From contig OX419344.1 of assembly GCA_948470475.1 (NCBI GenBank), forward strand, positions 20,873,225-20,937,224: a DNA stretch of 64,000 bases. Direction: 5' to 3'. Position numbers and translations under genes: made by a program. How positions within the stretch are numbered: position 1 is the first letter of the stretch; every line of letters begins with the position of its first letter. Origin of the DNA: Galaxea fascicularis (lineage: Eukaryota; Cnidaria; Anthozoa; Scleractinia; Euphylliidae). Under the pieces are notes generated by a model. It saw only the letters and a list, made by a program, of their open reading frames with translations. It did not search any database and was not told the origin of the DNA. Of this stretch, positions 12,310 through 22,364 are shown in pieces.

Positions 12310-13498
12310 AAAGTTCACAGAAATTGTTGAAGTGGTGTAATCGGACTCTGCGAAGTACTGATGAACCATATTCTGGGAACGGAACTTGTGATCTTAGGAA
12401 TGTTACGTGTTGACTTGAAAATCAGATTTGGCTCTTCCTTCGTCTTCTTAGTTCCACTGCCTCTGACAATCATTTCTGCGCAAGCCTGTTTGGTGTGCGC
12501 AAAAGATCAAGAGCAAAGCAGGAAAAAGGAAAAAATGGCCAAAATTTTTCGTGCAATTTTATTCAATTTATTCAAACTCAGTTCAGTACCCCTGAGTCAG
12601 ACAAAAGGACGAATATTATTTCACGGAAAAGAGAATTCGTGCTAATAGTGAAGGCAAACGAATGTATACATTCATATGCATACAAAATACAGAAAAGCCA
12701 GAATGTTAGCCAAGACCTCAGTTAGAAGTGAAGACAGTGTTTATGTGTAAATAGGAGGTAAAAAATAACTTAAACAAAAACACTTAAAATGCAATCTATT
12801 TTAGTAAGGTCACAGAAGCGCCCGACATATGACTAACTAAGGAACACTAGAGGGATAAAATTATACTTGAAGATCTGGCAAGCTCAGCCAATGGGACAGC
12901 AGGTTAAACCGGTTTAGGTTAGTAAAAGCACGCATGGCGGCTACTCGCAAACCACGCAGTCGAGTTCCCAGCACTCTCCATGGCCCAGACCATAACAGGC
13001 ACAGAAGAGTCGCATGGAATGACTGTCTAACTATAACTCTGTCCATTTGTCTAGGTGTATTAAGATTGATCATACAGCAAAGTAGAAAGAGAGCATTTGA
13101 ACGTTTGATTAAACTGACTGACTCCCCGCTGGAGGTGTTTATTAGTTCAAGCAAGCAAATATAAAACATTGTTTGAGGCGGATCGGTTTTACACTTCCTG
13201 AGAGAGAAATATTTCAATTTACTTTGGATTTCACTCCTGATGGGCTTCCATAGTGATCCACAATGATGGTTTGCTTTTAAACTTTGGTATGACGATGTTA
13301 TGGACTGGGAACAGTCTCTTTCTTCTATTAATATTTGCTGATTGGTTCATTAAAAAAAACATGTCCTGATTGGTTAGAGGGCGTTTCACACAAGTTTATG
13401 ATTGGTGCATATTGTTCATCTCTGTTTACGTGTCTGTCTTTCTTAAACGTTACCGCGGGACGAATGTTCAATCTCATCTGTCTTGTTTCGGTTATTTC
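12310..13498. other. Intergenic between convergent GPCR and REXO2 (3' UTRs)
   Basis: This should hold the 3' UTRs of both genes. Open frames of 60-118 codons lie on both strands without splice or domain support. Nothing else recognised. Confidence 0.45.
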
Positions 13499-16400
13499 TT
13501 ACTTGAATATTGTCTGCTTGTAAAACTGAAGTTCAGTGATACTTTCTTTAATATCCTCAAGTGCCCTGTAAATAAAATAACATGATTTGACTAGTGAAAA
13601 TAAGCGATTTTTTGGAGTTTATGAGGCGATTTTTATCGATCTGACAATTAAAAAGGAACAAAAGGTCTAGTATTAAAATGTCACCAGACTGGCAGCGTAA
13701 TAACAGCGTTCACCTTTTATAGCTTTTTATTAACTTCTTAAACTCATTATCAACTCATGGAAAACGAACAAAGGAAATTGTTGCCGTGAAAGAGGCATGG
13801 ACATGAGATTCTAATTATCATGAATTGGATGCATTTCGAATTTCTCGCCGAATTTTCGATGGTTTGAGGCGTTAGCACCCCTTTCATCCTGTTTGGAACT
13901 TTGATTCAGTTAACATTCTTCTAACTTGTAAAACATTAATTGCTTTACAACTCTTTCGAACGTTTTCGTTTTCAGACGTTTTTTAATCAATCATCGAGAT
14001 TACACAGGGCCGGGTGCTGTTCCTCTTTTCCAATAACAACACATACAAGAAGTAAAGAGTGTGGTACGCACCTGTGTTTTTCCTTCTTTTGGGGGACTTC
14101 AGGGTAAACCTTGGGGTACCATCTCCTGGAAAAGGTCAGAAGAAAACGTTTAGCCAATAACTTCTCGCTACAGATGTATGTCTTTCAAGACAAATACACG
14201 GAACTTTTACTCAGCCATCTTGTTTTGCGAAGCCAACATACCACAATAAAGACCTGGGTATTAATCTCGAAACCGAAATTGGAGTTTTACACAAAAACTC
14301 TGTCAAGCCTGCCGCCCTGACACACACCTAAGAAACAAACCAGCTCCTCACTACATTTCAGGAAAACGTCCTTATTTTCCACGATTTTCCAGGACCTTCT
14401 ATCATCTTCAAGGACGTTTCAATCCTGGATAATGCTAGAATAAAATTCAACTACTTTACAGGATTTCCAGACTCCGGTCTGTAACCAGCTACCTCCACAG
14501 ATCAAGCTATTACACTCAGCTTAGCCTGCGTAGCTGGCGGTTTTGTCAGTTTTGGAGCGCACGAGCGAGTGGCGAAGCCGCGAGGGGAATCTCGCGACTT
14601 AGCCGCTCACTCATGCGCTCCAAAACAGACAAAACCGCCAGCTACGCAGGCTACACTCAGCTCAACAAAAATGATTTTTCTACTTACCGGCAAAGTTCTT
14701 TTATCGTACTGACATCCACAATTCTGTAATGAAGATAATCCATAAATTTTGGCATGTACTTGTCCAAGAACCTTTTATCTGCATGCACACTGTTTCCTGC
14801 AAGAGGGCACCTTTGGCGAGGAGTGTGCTGTCTTACAAAATCCAAGAAAGTTTGTTCAGCTTCTGATAGGTTGATTTTGGAAGCTCTGACTGCAGCTGTT
14901 AAACCAGACTAAACGAGAGAAGCACGTTGCAGTGAGTGGGTACTTTATACTACTACTGTACTCATATACTACATAGGGCCTGTTTATTTCAGGGTTTTTG
15001 GAATGAACAGAATACCAATTAGGGCTGTAGTTAATTACCAAGAGCCGGTAAGAATATCCTGGCTGTCAACTTGATTTTCCAGGCTGAAAACCCTTCTACT
15101 GTCTTAAAAATCTGTAGCGATGGATTCTTCTAAACCCGCCTGTGAACTGATAATTACCATCTGTTAAAAATTATTATCTACATCACTGTCAATGAACCAG
15201 TCCATTCTGCTTCCATGGGAGAAGTTTTTGTGGGAAATTGTGTGCAGCCATGACGTAGCAGTGGAAGTTAGGTTCAAACTACCTAAACTGTTCTGCATGC
15301 TAGGCTCAGGTCACTTCCAATGGCCATATTGGTTCAATGAAACAAAAGAAAGTATTTGCATAAAAATAGAGTTCAATTCCCAGAGGATTAGCCTTGTGCA
15401 CCAACATGGCCGCCATTCCTTTGTTTTTGTGCAGTCCAACATGGCCGCCATGATGTCATGTGAAAATGATCTATAGTTGGGCTCCATTAAAATTAATAAT
15501 AATTCTGCATATTCAGTTATTCTAAAGGTGGGATAACAATAATTATATTATTATTTAGCCTGTCAATAGCCATAGAATACCAAACAGTGAAGTCATTTCT
15601 TGTCAATTTCCATGGGTGTAGATATGAGAAACGGCAAAAGACTAAATAATTATTTTAAATTCCATATCTTCTACACCCAAGGTGTCTCCTCCCATTTCCT
15701 CACTTATTCACACTTTTCTTGCATTAGAGTGAATGGAAATAAAGATCTGTAGCATACGTACCGCCCCATGATGTTTAGTACACCATTCATCCATGGCCTC
15801 CAGCACAGAATCAGGTTGGTGGATGACAAGGTCAGGACCCTTGTAACATAACCATAAAACAATCATCCATTAATTAATCCTTTCACCCCCATGATCATGA
15901 TCACAATATTAATTCTCCTTACTGTCTCCCATACACCACTTATATTGTTAGTTCTGAGAATTTGGTATTAAATCAAACAATATCCCTCAGTTGATTTATT
16001 CTCATCACCTGTCTGCTTGACAATGAAATGATATTGCAAGAAGTGATAGGAGTGAATAGGACTTTAATCAACACACAAAGTCATTTAAAATTCCCTGATT
16101 TCTAGCTGCAGGCAAAACATATGCAACATGAGTTTAAACAAGCAAATTGGCCTACAACCAGTCATCAAGTAGCTCAGTAATTGGGGCATCTGAGCAGTTT
16201 ATGGGAGGTGTTCCACATTTCAATTCACGATATCATTGGTATGAGCTGCCTAAGATATGTACAGTTTTAAAACAGTAGTGCTCTTAATATTAAAGTTGAT
16301 GTTAGCTTGTACTGAATGAGTTCTACCAAACCATCTGGCTGCTTTATTATTATCTCTTAATGACTCTTCAAAAAATCATTAATAATTCATAAAGGAAATA

Positions 16401-17112
16401 CAAAAGAAATTAATGTTTAATGAGTGTCTTTATACCTGATATAGACACGGCTTAATTTTACAGCCAATTGTATCCAGAAAAACCCAAAAAAACCCAATGA
16501 TTATTCTACAAATGAATAGATCTACCACAAAAGTTTTTGAAGCTGTTCAAAAAACTTGCAGCAGTGTTTTATTAGGTCTAAAAACACTGCTGCTTGTTTT
16601 TTAAACAGTACGTAAAACTACAAATTATATGCAGTTGCAGAAAATTTCACAAGTCCCCCACAGAAGATTGATGGAAATTTCTAGGGGGAAGGGGATGGTG
16701 AAAGCAAACATTTTTAAAGAAAAGCATGGAGCCAAATTAGAATTAAGGGAGGAGTGGGAGGGTGCAAACCAAAAACAAGATGGATATTTCCTTCTACCAC
16801 ACAATAACAGGTTTCCAGATCTTATCAGTGGACAAAACAGTTTGTTTGTTTCAGGAATAAACTTGCTAATTTTGCGCAGTACTTTGGGTAAAGAAAATGA
16901 CTATTAATTTTCTTGTACTAACAATGACTCACTGTACAATGAAAAACCTGAATTTTACCTCTGCTATAATGTTTAGGTTTTCATCAGTTACAAGACATGC
17001 CATTTCTATAATGTGGCATGTCTCCACATCAAGACCTGCAGGAAAGATATCAGTACGTTGTTAGTTAATATTTTCTAGAGGCATAACTAATAATGACAAG
17101 AGATAAAAATTG

Positions 17113-17146
<34 letters not shown>

Positions 17147-17818
17147 TAACAATAATAATTTTATTTAAGTCTCAAATCTTTCTAGCCAAGCACAAATGCT
17201 CTACTGATTGGGGAGACTGTAAATCAATTAATGAACTCTAAATCAACTAAAATCAAATCAACCTCTTGGAGCAAAGAAAAGAACCAACAAACTGAGCCCA
17301 CTTGTGACGCTGAGTCCAGAAATCAAATCCAGGTAACACTGGTGGAATTAAGTGAGCATTCTCGCCATTGTGTCAACCCTGCCCATCATTTGTGGATAAT
17401 GAGTTGAAGAATACAATTATACAATCAAACAGATATCAAGAAGTAATCAGCCATTTTTAGCTATTCCATTTTTGGGATTAAATTGAATTTTTCTACTTGC
17501 GTAAATAAAAGTTGCTCATTTTCAGTTAACCTTCAGGCAGTTGTATGTTTAATATTGATTGATTCTTGGCTACATAAAATACTTATTAAAACTTATTATA
17601 ACTATTTTCTTTCATAAATATTATTTTAGCTTACCTGTCATCTGGGAGTTTGGGTAAGAAGGTGAAACATCCCATGGGAAAAGCAACATGAAAAGTAAAA
17701 GAAAAGTCATTCAATTTTAGGGTGCTGATGAATGTCATACATTCTATTGGACATTTCATAAATCGAACTTAGAACAGTCGGGTTGACTTGCTCATGGTAT
17801 TCCTTGCTAATTGCGGGT

Positions 17819-17850
<32 letters not shown>

Positions 17851-20800
17851 GTTGGTGGTCAGCGGTACTTGCTTAAAGCGTACACCGCTAGAGCTGACTT
17901 GAAGCAAAATGTGGCCACGTTCTTGGCATTCCTTTGTTCTTCCAACTGGAATGAATGGTATGTGAGCAAACGGCGGAGCAAAGGCCCTGGTGTCGAGTTC
18001 AAGGTCTGTGAATTAGCAAATGTGATCTTCCGAAGCACATGTTAACTCGTACAAGCAACGACGAACGGAGAGGACAGGAGAGGCCGAACTGCAAATTTTT
18101 GTGGGCTCAAGAAGAGCCTGCAACCTAATTTCCACGCCATATCTCGATTTTGGAGGAAATTTGTTCTGCCAAAATCGATCAATAAATCCTCGTACACCAG
18201 TCAGAAGCCATTTCCACTCGAACAAGATATTTTAAAATATTGAGCTGAGACTGCACGAGTGAGAGATCTCCCAAGCCAAAGTTTTGCATCATTGAAGTGT
18301 TAATGCTCATTTAAAAGATTGAAAATGGAAAGAAACAGTTTTAAGGAATACTCAGTTCTCGCTATGGTGTCAAAAGAAGAGCAGCGACCGATGAAAGCTT
18401 GTATATTTTAATTAACTTGTGTGGTTCCTTTTATCTTCAAAGAACCATTTAATGACATCCATTGGTCAATACAAAAGCAGTGGTCTTGTAAGTGTCGGGG
18501 AATAGAAAATAAATTGGTAAAAAAAAACCAGGAAATTTAAAAATAAGATATTGACCATCATTTGAAATATCTAGCAAATTCAAGAGAATATTCTATATCA
18601 TACAATGTACTTCACAGCATGATGACATCTGTACATCAAGGACATTTGGCTTGGGTAGACCCGGGGGGGACTAGAACTGGCTATTTCCTGCATTTAGCTG
18701 CCATCTTGGATTCCACAAAACTGAGACATGACTGAAAAACAGCATTATTGCAGCCGTTGTCTTACTTCCATACATGCCAATTCTCCTGGATTATCCAGGA
18801 GTCTCCCACATACAAAGCAAATCTCTTGGTCTCCTGTATGGGTGATTAAATCCCCCAGATCAAAGTAAATTGGAGCAATTTCCCTCATAAACCTACAGTA
18901 TTGCTCGAAACTATCTCCCCATTAGCACGCGGTAAAACCTCGGCTACCGCCATTTTGTTTGCCGTGAATCCACCGCGGAATCACCGAAACCCACACCGCA
19001 GTGCTACCGAAAGCCGCGGTAATGCCTCGGTAAAAGACAATGGTAACTGATTACTGTTGTAAGCGTATTGTTAAAATTATCTCTCACATTTCTCTCCAAG
19101 GACCAGCGGACAATACATTATGAAAACAAAAAGAGGCTTACAATTATTTAAAGCGAGCCAAATGAGTGCAGTCCCGTTGGAAGTTTTGAAACCTTAAAAG
19201 AGTACATTCTTGTTTAATTTGAACCGGCGGCCTTTTCGACTACAGTTGATTAATAAAGCACAAGATTTCGCAAAAGTTAATGACAATCCCTTCACCAGAT
19301 GCGTGCTTGCAGAAATCTACGAGAGTTCAGGGTAGTGGTTCTGATTGATTCTGGATCTTACAGACAGCCGCTTGAACTTTTTAATTGCATACATGTATTT
19401 ACAACACACGGCAGTTGTTGCAGTTGTCGGTATTTCCATCTCAAAAACCTTCTTCACGGGACAGTTCTAAAGCTGATTTAGATTGCTAATGTCGCTAGGC
19501 CTTGGCTCGTCGCCTTTGTGTCCTTTTCCCACTCACTTGCCGTTTTCGTTGCCGTCAGTTGATCAGCTATAATTTGTAAGATTGGCGGCCGACCGCTCCG
19601 AAGAATGTCGCCGCAAGTAAGTTCTGTTTGAAGAGCTTGAAGTACCTTCTCACAGTTTTTCGATCGATTTTTATGCCATCAGTGTGAGATAACTCCCGAA
19701 CAACATTAGAGATTTTGAAGTTTGCTCTAAAATAAGAGAAAAGCCTAAGCCGAACGTATTCTGATGTGCGAACCATTGCTTCTACAGCTGTTGTGGCGGC
19801 ACTGTCAAACCGTTGCTACGCATGTGACATGAATTCGACAAGCGTTTTGACACTTGATTTCACTGTCAGGACCATCTCTGTTTTCAAGGTAATCGCACCA
19901 AGTCAACCATCCAGATCTTGTTGTTATCTTTTCATTTGTTGATCTTAAAACCGCGAAACAACAAAACTATGCAAACCAGAAGCAAGCAAATATTTTATTC
20001 ACATCTGATGCCGCCGATTGAAAGGTGTCCCTGTGTAATGAAGCGATCGCAAAGTCGAAAGAAAACAGTTTCACGCACAGTCAGAAATATTATAATTATT
20101 CATTTGATCACACCAAGAAATTATTATATGTTTTTTTTGTCGATCTTAAACCGCGATGCTACAGCTGCGCAATCTAAATGCCTTCAAGTATTTTTATTCA
20201 CATTTGATGCCGCCAATTGAATGAATGAAGTCCCTGTGTAATGAACGAAACGAAGTATATTATATTGTAAAAATGGACAGGTATAAGTATTGTTGTGTTC
20301 ATTGTCATCCAAGAAAAACAGCTAGAAATTAATGATTTCGTTTTCTATCTTTTCATTTGGGGATCTAAAACTGCGAAGCTACAAAATTACAAAAAAAAAC
20401 GTTCAAAGATTTTGTTCACATTTGATGCCGCCGATCCACGCGATGAAGTCCTTGTGTAATCAATGAAACAAGGTATTAACAAAGACGTTTGCAAGCACTG
20501 GTGTAAACAGTGTTATGAAACATGTTCTCAAACACGGAAATTCTTCCATTTGCTTTCGCTTTTATTTTCTAAACTTAGTGTCCTTCCTCTAGGGACGAGA
20601 TTTGTCCGGTACCGACTCAATTATAAATTATCGACACCTTGCTGCGAAAGCTTGCTCCTTGCCGATAAAACACCGTAAAACAAAGCATACAATAGTCTAT
20701 TCAATTCTACCGCGTCCTGTCATTACCGCGGCATAATTCGGCCGCAAAAAACCGAGGCAAAACCTAGGTTTTTCAATCAGTTAGCCGAGGTTTTGTGTAG

Positions 20801-22104
20801 GTGACACCGCAGCGCAGTACCGCGAATCAACCGAGGGAAAGTCGCGGTAAATGGGGAGATAGTTGCGAGCGGTACTGTAAGTTTTCAATTACATATTTTC
20901 CAAAAATCCAAATCACCTGGCTTCTTATGCCTATATCTTATGGTTCTTGGCTTCATTTTCATGCATCATGCTTGTAATTGTCACAATTCATTACATTGCA
21001 GGCTATTGCAATTTTTGTTACTACATGTACTATATAAGGGGCAGTATGATTGGATGAGTATTCAACCAGTGTCACTATAGGGGGGTCTGACATCATTGAA
21101 GGAATTTCCGGGGAGGTGGGTTGGCCTGATTAGGCAGGTTGGGTCGGGGGCCTTTGCACAGAGAAAAAATTCTACAGAGGTCTGCACTTCTATTCTGTTA
21201 GTCACATAATAAGTACTCTCTCCAACCTTTCTCCATCTGTCTCATCCAGTGCAGCCACTAAGAATATCCACCACATCCCATCGTATGGGTGAACAGAGGG
21301 CTATCAAGTGGACCAAGTTTATTGTGCTTTGTAAGGTATTTGTTTTATTTTTGGAGCAGAAAGGATGTTGAAGGTCTTAGTTCAGACTAGCGCAGGATCA
21401 CATCAGAGAGCAATCACATCACTCACTGATGTGATCCTTCAAAGGTCCATGATCACAACAGAGAGGAAAAGGTTGGTACCCATCCAGATCCCAGCATCCT
21501 TCAAAGGCCCATACCATCAGAGAGATAGGTAATGGTGTCTAGATTGATAATCACATTAGAGAGGGAGGGGATGGTGCCCAGATCCTAGCTCCATTCAAAG
21601 GCCCATACCATGATCACATTAGAGAAGTAGGGGATGGTGCTCAGGTCACAGCTTCTGATATGATCCCAGTATTCAACTTTCATTATGTCTTCAGCCACAC
21701 AAGAAACTGAAAATATAGGATGCGTATTGCTCTGTCAAATATTTTCAGTCCAGGATACAGTTAATAATTTCTGATCGAAGGGGAAGACAACTGTTGTCTT
21801 GATAAAAAAGGAAACAATTCAAAACTTTAGTTGGAAACTATGGATAAATAAAAGAGTGCCTTAGCTACACTATGTTACATTGTAACCCTGACAAGTTAGA
21901 TAGTAAGAGCTTCCGATCACTGCATCTTACCTCACTTCAATTTTGCAACTTTCCACACAGAATTCAACCTACCTCTAAATCAACCCAAACTAGCCGTTTG
22001 TGTGTCATTCTCGTTGCAGTCTGCGATAACAACCTTATCAATGAGCAGTTTGTCGCAGTGAAACTCCGATTAAGAGCGCGGGTACACGAAAATGAAAAAA
22101 TCAT
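13499..22104 (-). CDS. REXO2: Oligoribonuclease, mitochondrial (REXO2), seven coding exons
   Basis: A DEDDh 3'-5' exonuclease that degrades very short RNAs in mitochondria and cytosol. Exons: 22104-21973, 17641-17635 (7 nt), 17035-16959, 15839-15762, 14908-14688, 14122-14072 and 13565-13499. Every junction is GT-AG and frame-consistent, giving 210 residues (human about 237). Residues 1-36 are Arg/Ser-rich without acids, as in a mitochondrial targeting peptide; Met33 could serve as a cytosolic start. Family segments in order: [72 protein letters not shown]. The catalytic set D42, E44, D142, H188 and D193 is complete. It starts 260 bp from the divergent large gene at 22365. The small exons contain almost no usable open frame on their own. 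Confidence 0.92.
14522..14653. mobile_element. Foldback MITE in a REXO2 intron
   Basis: TAGCCTGCGTAGCTGGCGG at the left end is repeated in inverse at the right end, followed inward by TTTTGTC and TTTTGGAGCGC in both arms. The 132-bp unit is nearly a full palindrome around GCGAGGGGAATCTCGC. Non-coding. Confidence 0.8.
15040..15190. repeat. Dispersed repeat, copy 1 (second copy at 47830-48000)
   Basis: Shares a collinear series with 47830-48000: CCTGGCTGTCAACT, CAGGCTGAAAA, ATGGATTCTTCTAAACC, then CTGATAATT-like and ATCTACATC. About 75-80% alike by eye. No coding capacity; an old interspersed element of unknown class. Confidence 0.6.
16625..16720. repeat. Member of a dispersed G-rich repeat family
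   Basis: Contains CAGAAAATTTCACAAG, then an AGATTGATGGAAATTTC-like core followed by a G-rich run (GGGGGAAGGGGATGG). Close relatives lie at 41925-42120, 47660-47765 (inverted) and 49060-49135. Confidence 0.5.
17112..17395 (-). mobile_element. tRNA-derived SINE with microsatellite tail
   Basis: On the minus strand it begins near 17395 with GGCAGGGTTGACACAATGGCG, contains an A-box-like TGGCGAGAATG and a degenerate B-box GGATTTGATTTC, and ends in an ATT microsatellite (17159-17112). A related 3' half, including the TTTATTTAAGTCTCAA and GGGGAGACTGTAAATCAA segments, recurs at 62905-63095. It lies in a REXO2 intron. Confidence 0.6.
17635..17641 (-). CDS. REXO2: 7-nt microexon of REXO2
   Basis: Exon 1 ends ...VDLE at 21973 in phase 0 with donor GTAGGT. 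The third exon resumes with two bases of a Gly codon at 17035. The invariant family motif here is D-L-E-M-T-G, and the missing bases ATGACAG occur at 17641-17635 between a pyrimidine-rich cccag acceptor and a GTAAGC donor. No other site in the first 4.9 kb of intron supplies them. An in-frame extension upstream of the microexon would give an alternative start lacking the DxE motif; I think it less likely. Confidence 0.8.
17707..18225 (-). pseudogene. Degenerate 173-codon open frame in REXO2 intron 1
   Basis: From ATG at 18225 one minus-strand frame runs to a TGA at 17707 with a single in-frame TAA at 18015-18013. The first part reads like a soluble protein ([17 protein letters not shown]), and so does the second ([20 protein letters not shown]). 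I recognise no family. It could be a decayed retrocopy, a transposon fragment, or chance. Confidence 0.35.
19567..19776 (-). pseudogene. Transposase N-terminal helix-turn-helix fragment
   Basis: Reads [16 protein letters not shown], then [19 protein letters not shown] and RRYFKLFK, the pattern of the N-terminal DNA-binding domain of Tc1-like transposases. No DDE catalytic domain follows, so this is a relic inside the 18896-20877 element. Confidence 0.6.
19917..20465. repeat. Three tandem direct repeats of about 215 bp inside the Tc1-like element
   Basis: Each unit carries TCTTTTCATTTG or a variant, GATCTTAAA-CCGCGA, TTTTATTCACATTTGATGCCG and a closing GTCCCTGTGTAATGAA. The GATGCCGCC core occurs near 20007, 20205 and 20425. 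Confidence 0.65.
20890..21972. other. REXO2 intron 1 (5' part), with degenerate tandem repeats
   Basis: 21400-21660 holds several imperfect copies of a unit including GATCACATTAGAGAG, GGGGATGGTGC and TTCAAAGGCCCATACCA. No exon seen. Confidence 0.45.
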
Positions 22105-22364
22105 GGGGAAATGACACTTTCCGCCAGGCGACAATTTACTCTTTTAACCTGGGTTTGGCTGGGTACTAGTCCAGTGCCAGTCTTTTGCGCAAAGACTAAA
22201 CAAAGCCAGGCTACTAATGCAAGAAAAGAATTCAAAGAATGTTTTCACAAGTGGAAAATCCTAAACCACAACTAAATGCACCGATATTGAGTCGGGGACA
22301 CTATTGTTTTCACATAGCTGGCGTCCTATAGATGCCGAATATTTATTTTTTGAACGTAATTTAA
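22105..22364. promoter_or_regulatory. Divergent promoter region of REXO2 and the large coiled-coil gene
   Basis: Only 260 bp separate the REXO2 start codon (22104, minus) and the start at 22365 (plus), so both transcripts must start here or overlap. No TATA box is obvious. Confidence 0.5.

Larger units (their letters stand above)
18896..20877. mobile_element. Tc1/mariner-like DNA transposon, decayed (1,982 bp)
   Basis: The terminal inverted repeats are CAGTATTGCTCGAAACTATC at the left and, read inward, CAGTACCGCTCGCAACTATC at the right; they stay alike for about 30 bp. The element is flanked by TA on both sides, matching the Tc1/mariner target duplication. The only transposase trace is a 69-codon helix-turn-helix piece at 19776-19567. 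Three diverged direct repeats fill 19917-20465. It sits in REXO2 intron 1. Confidence 0.8.

Noticed and set aside
12861..13217. 118-codon minus-strand open frame near the REXO2 3' end
   Set aside because: Lies beyond the REXO2 stop, with no domain; probably 3' UTR or chance.
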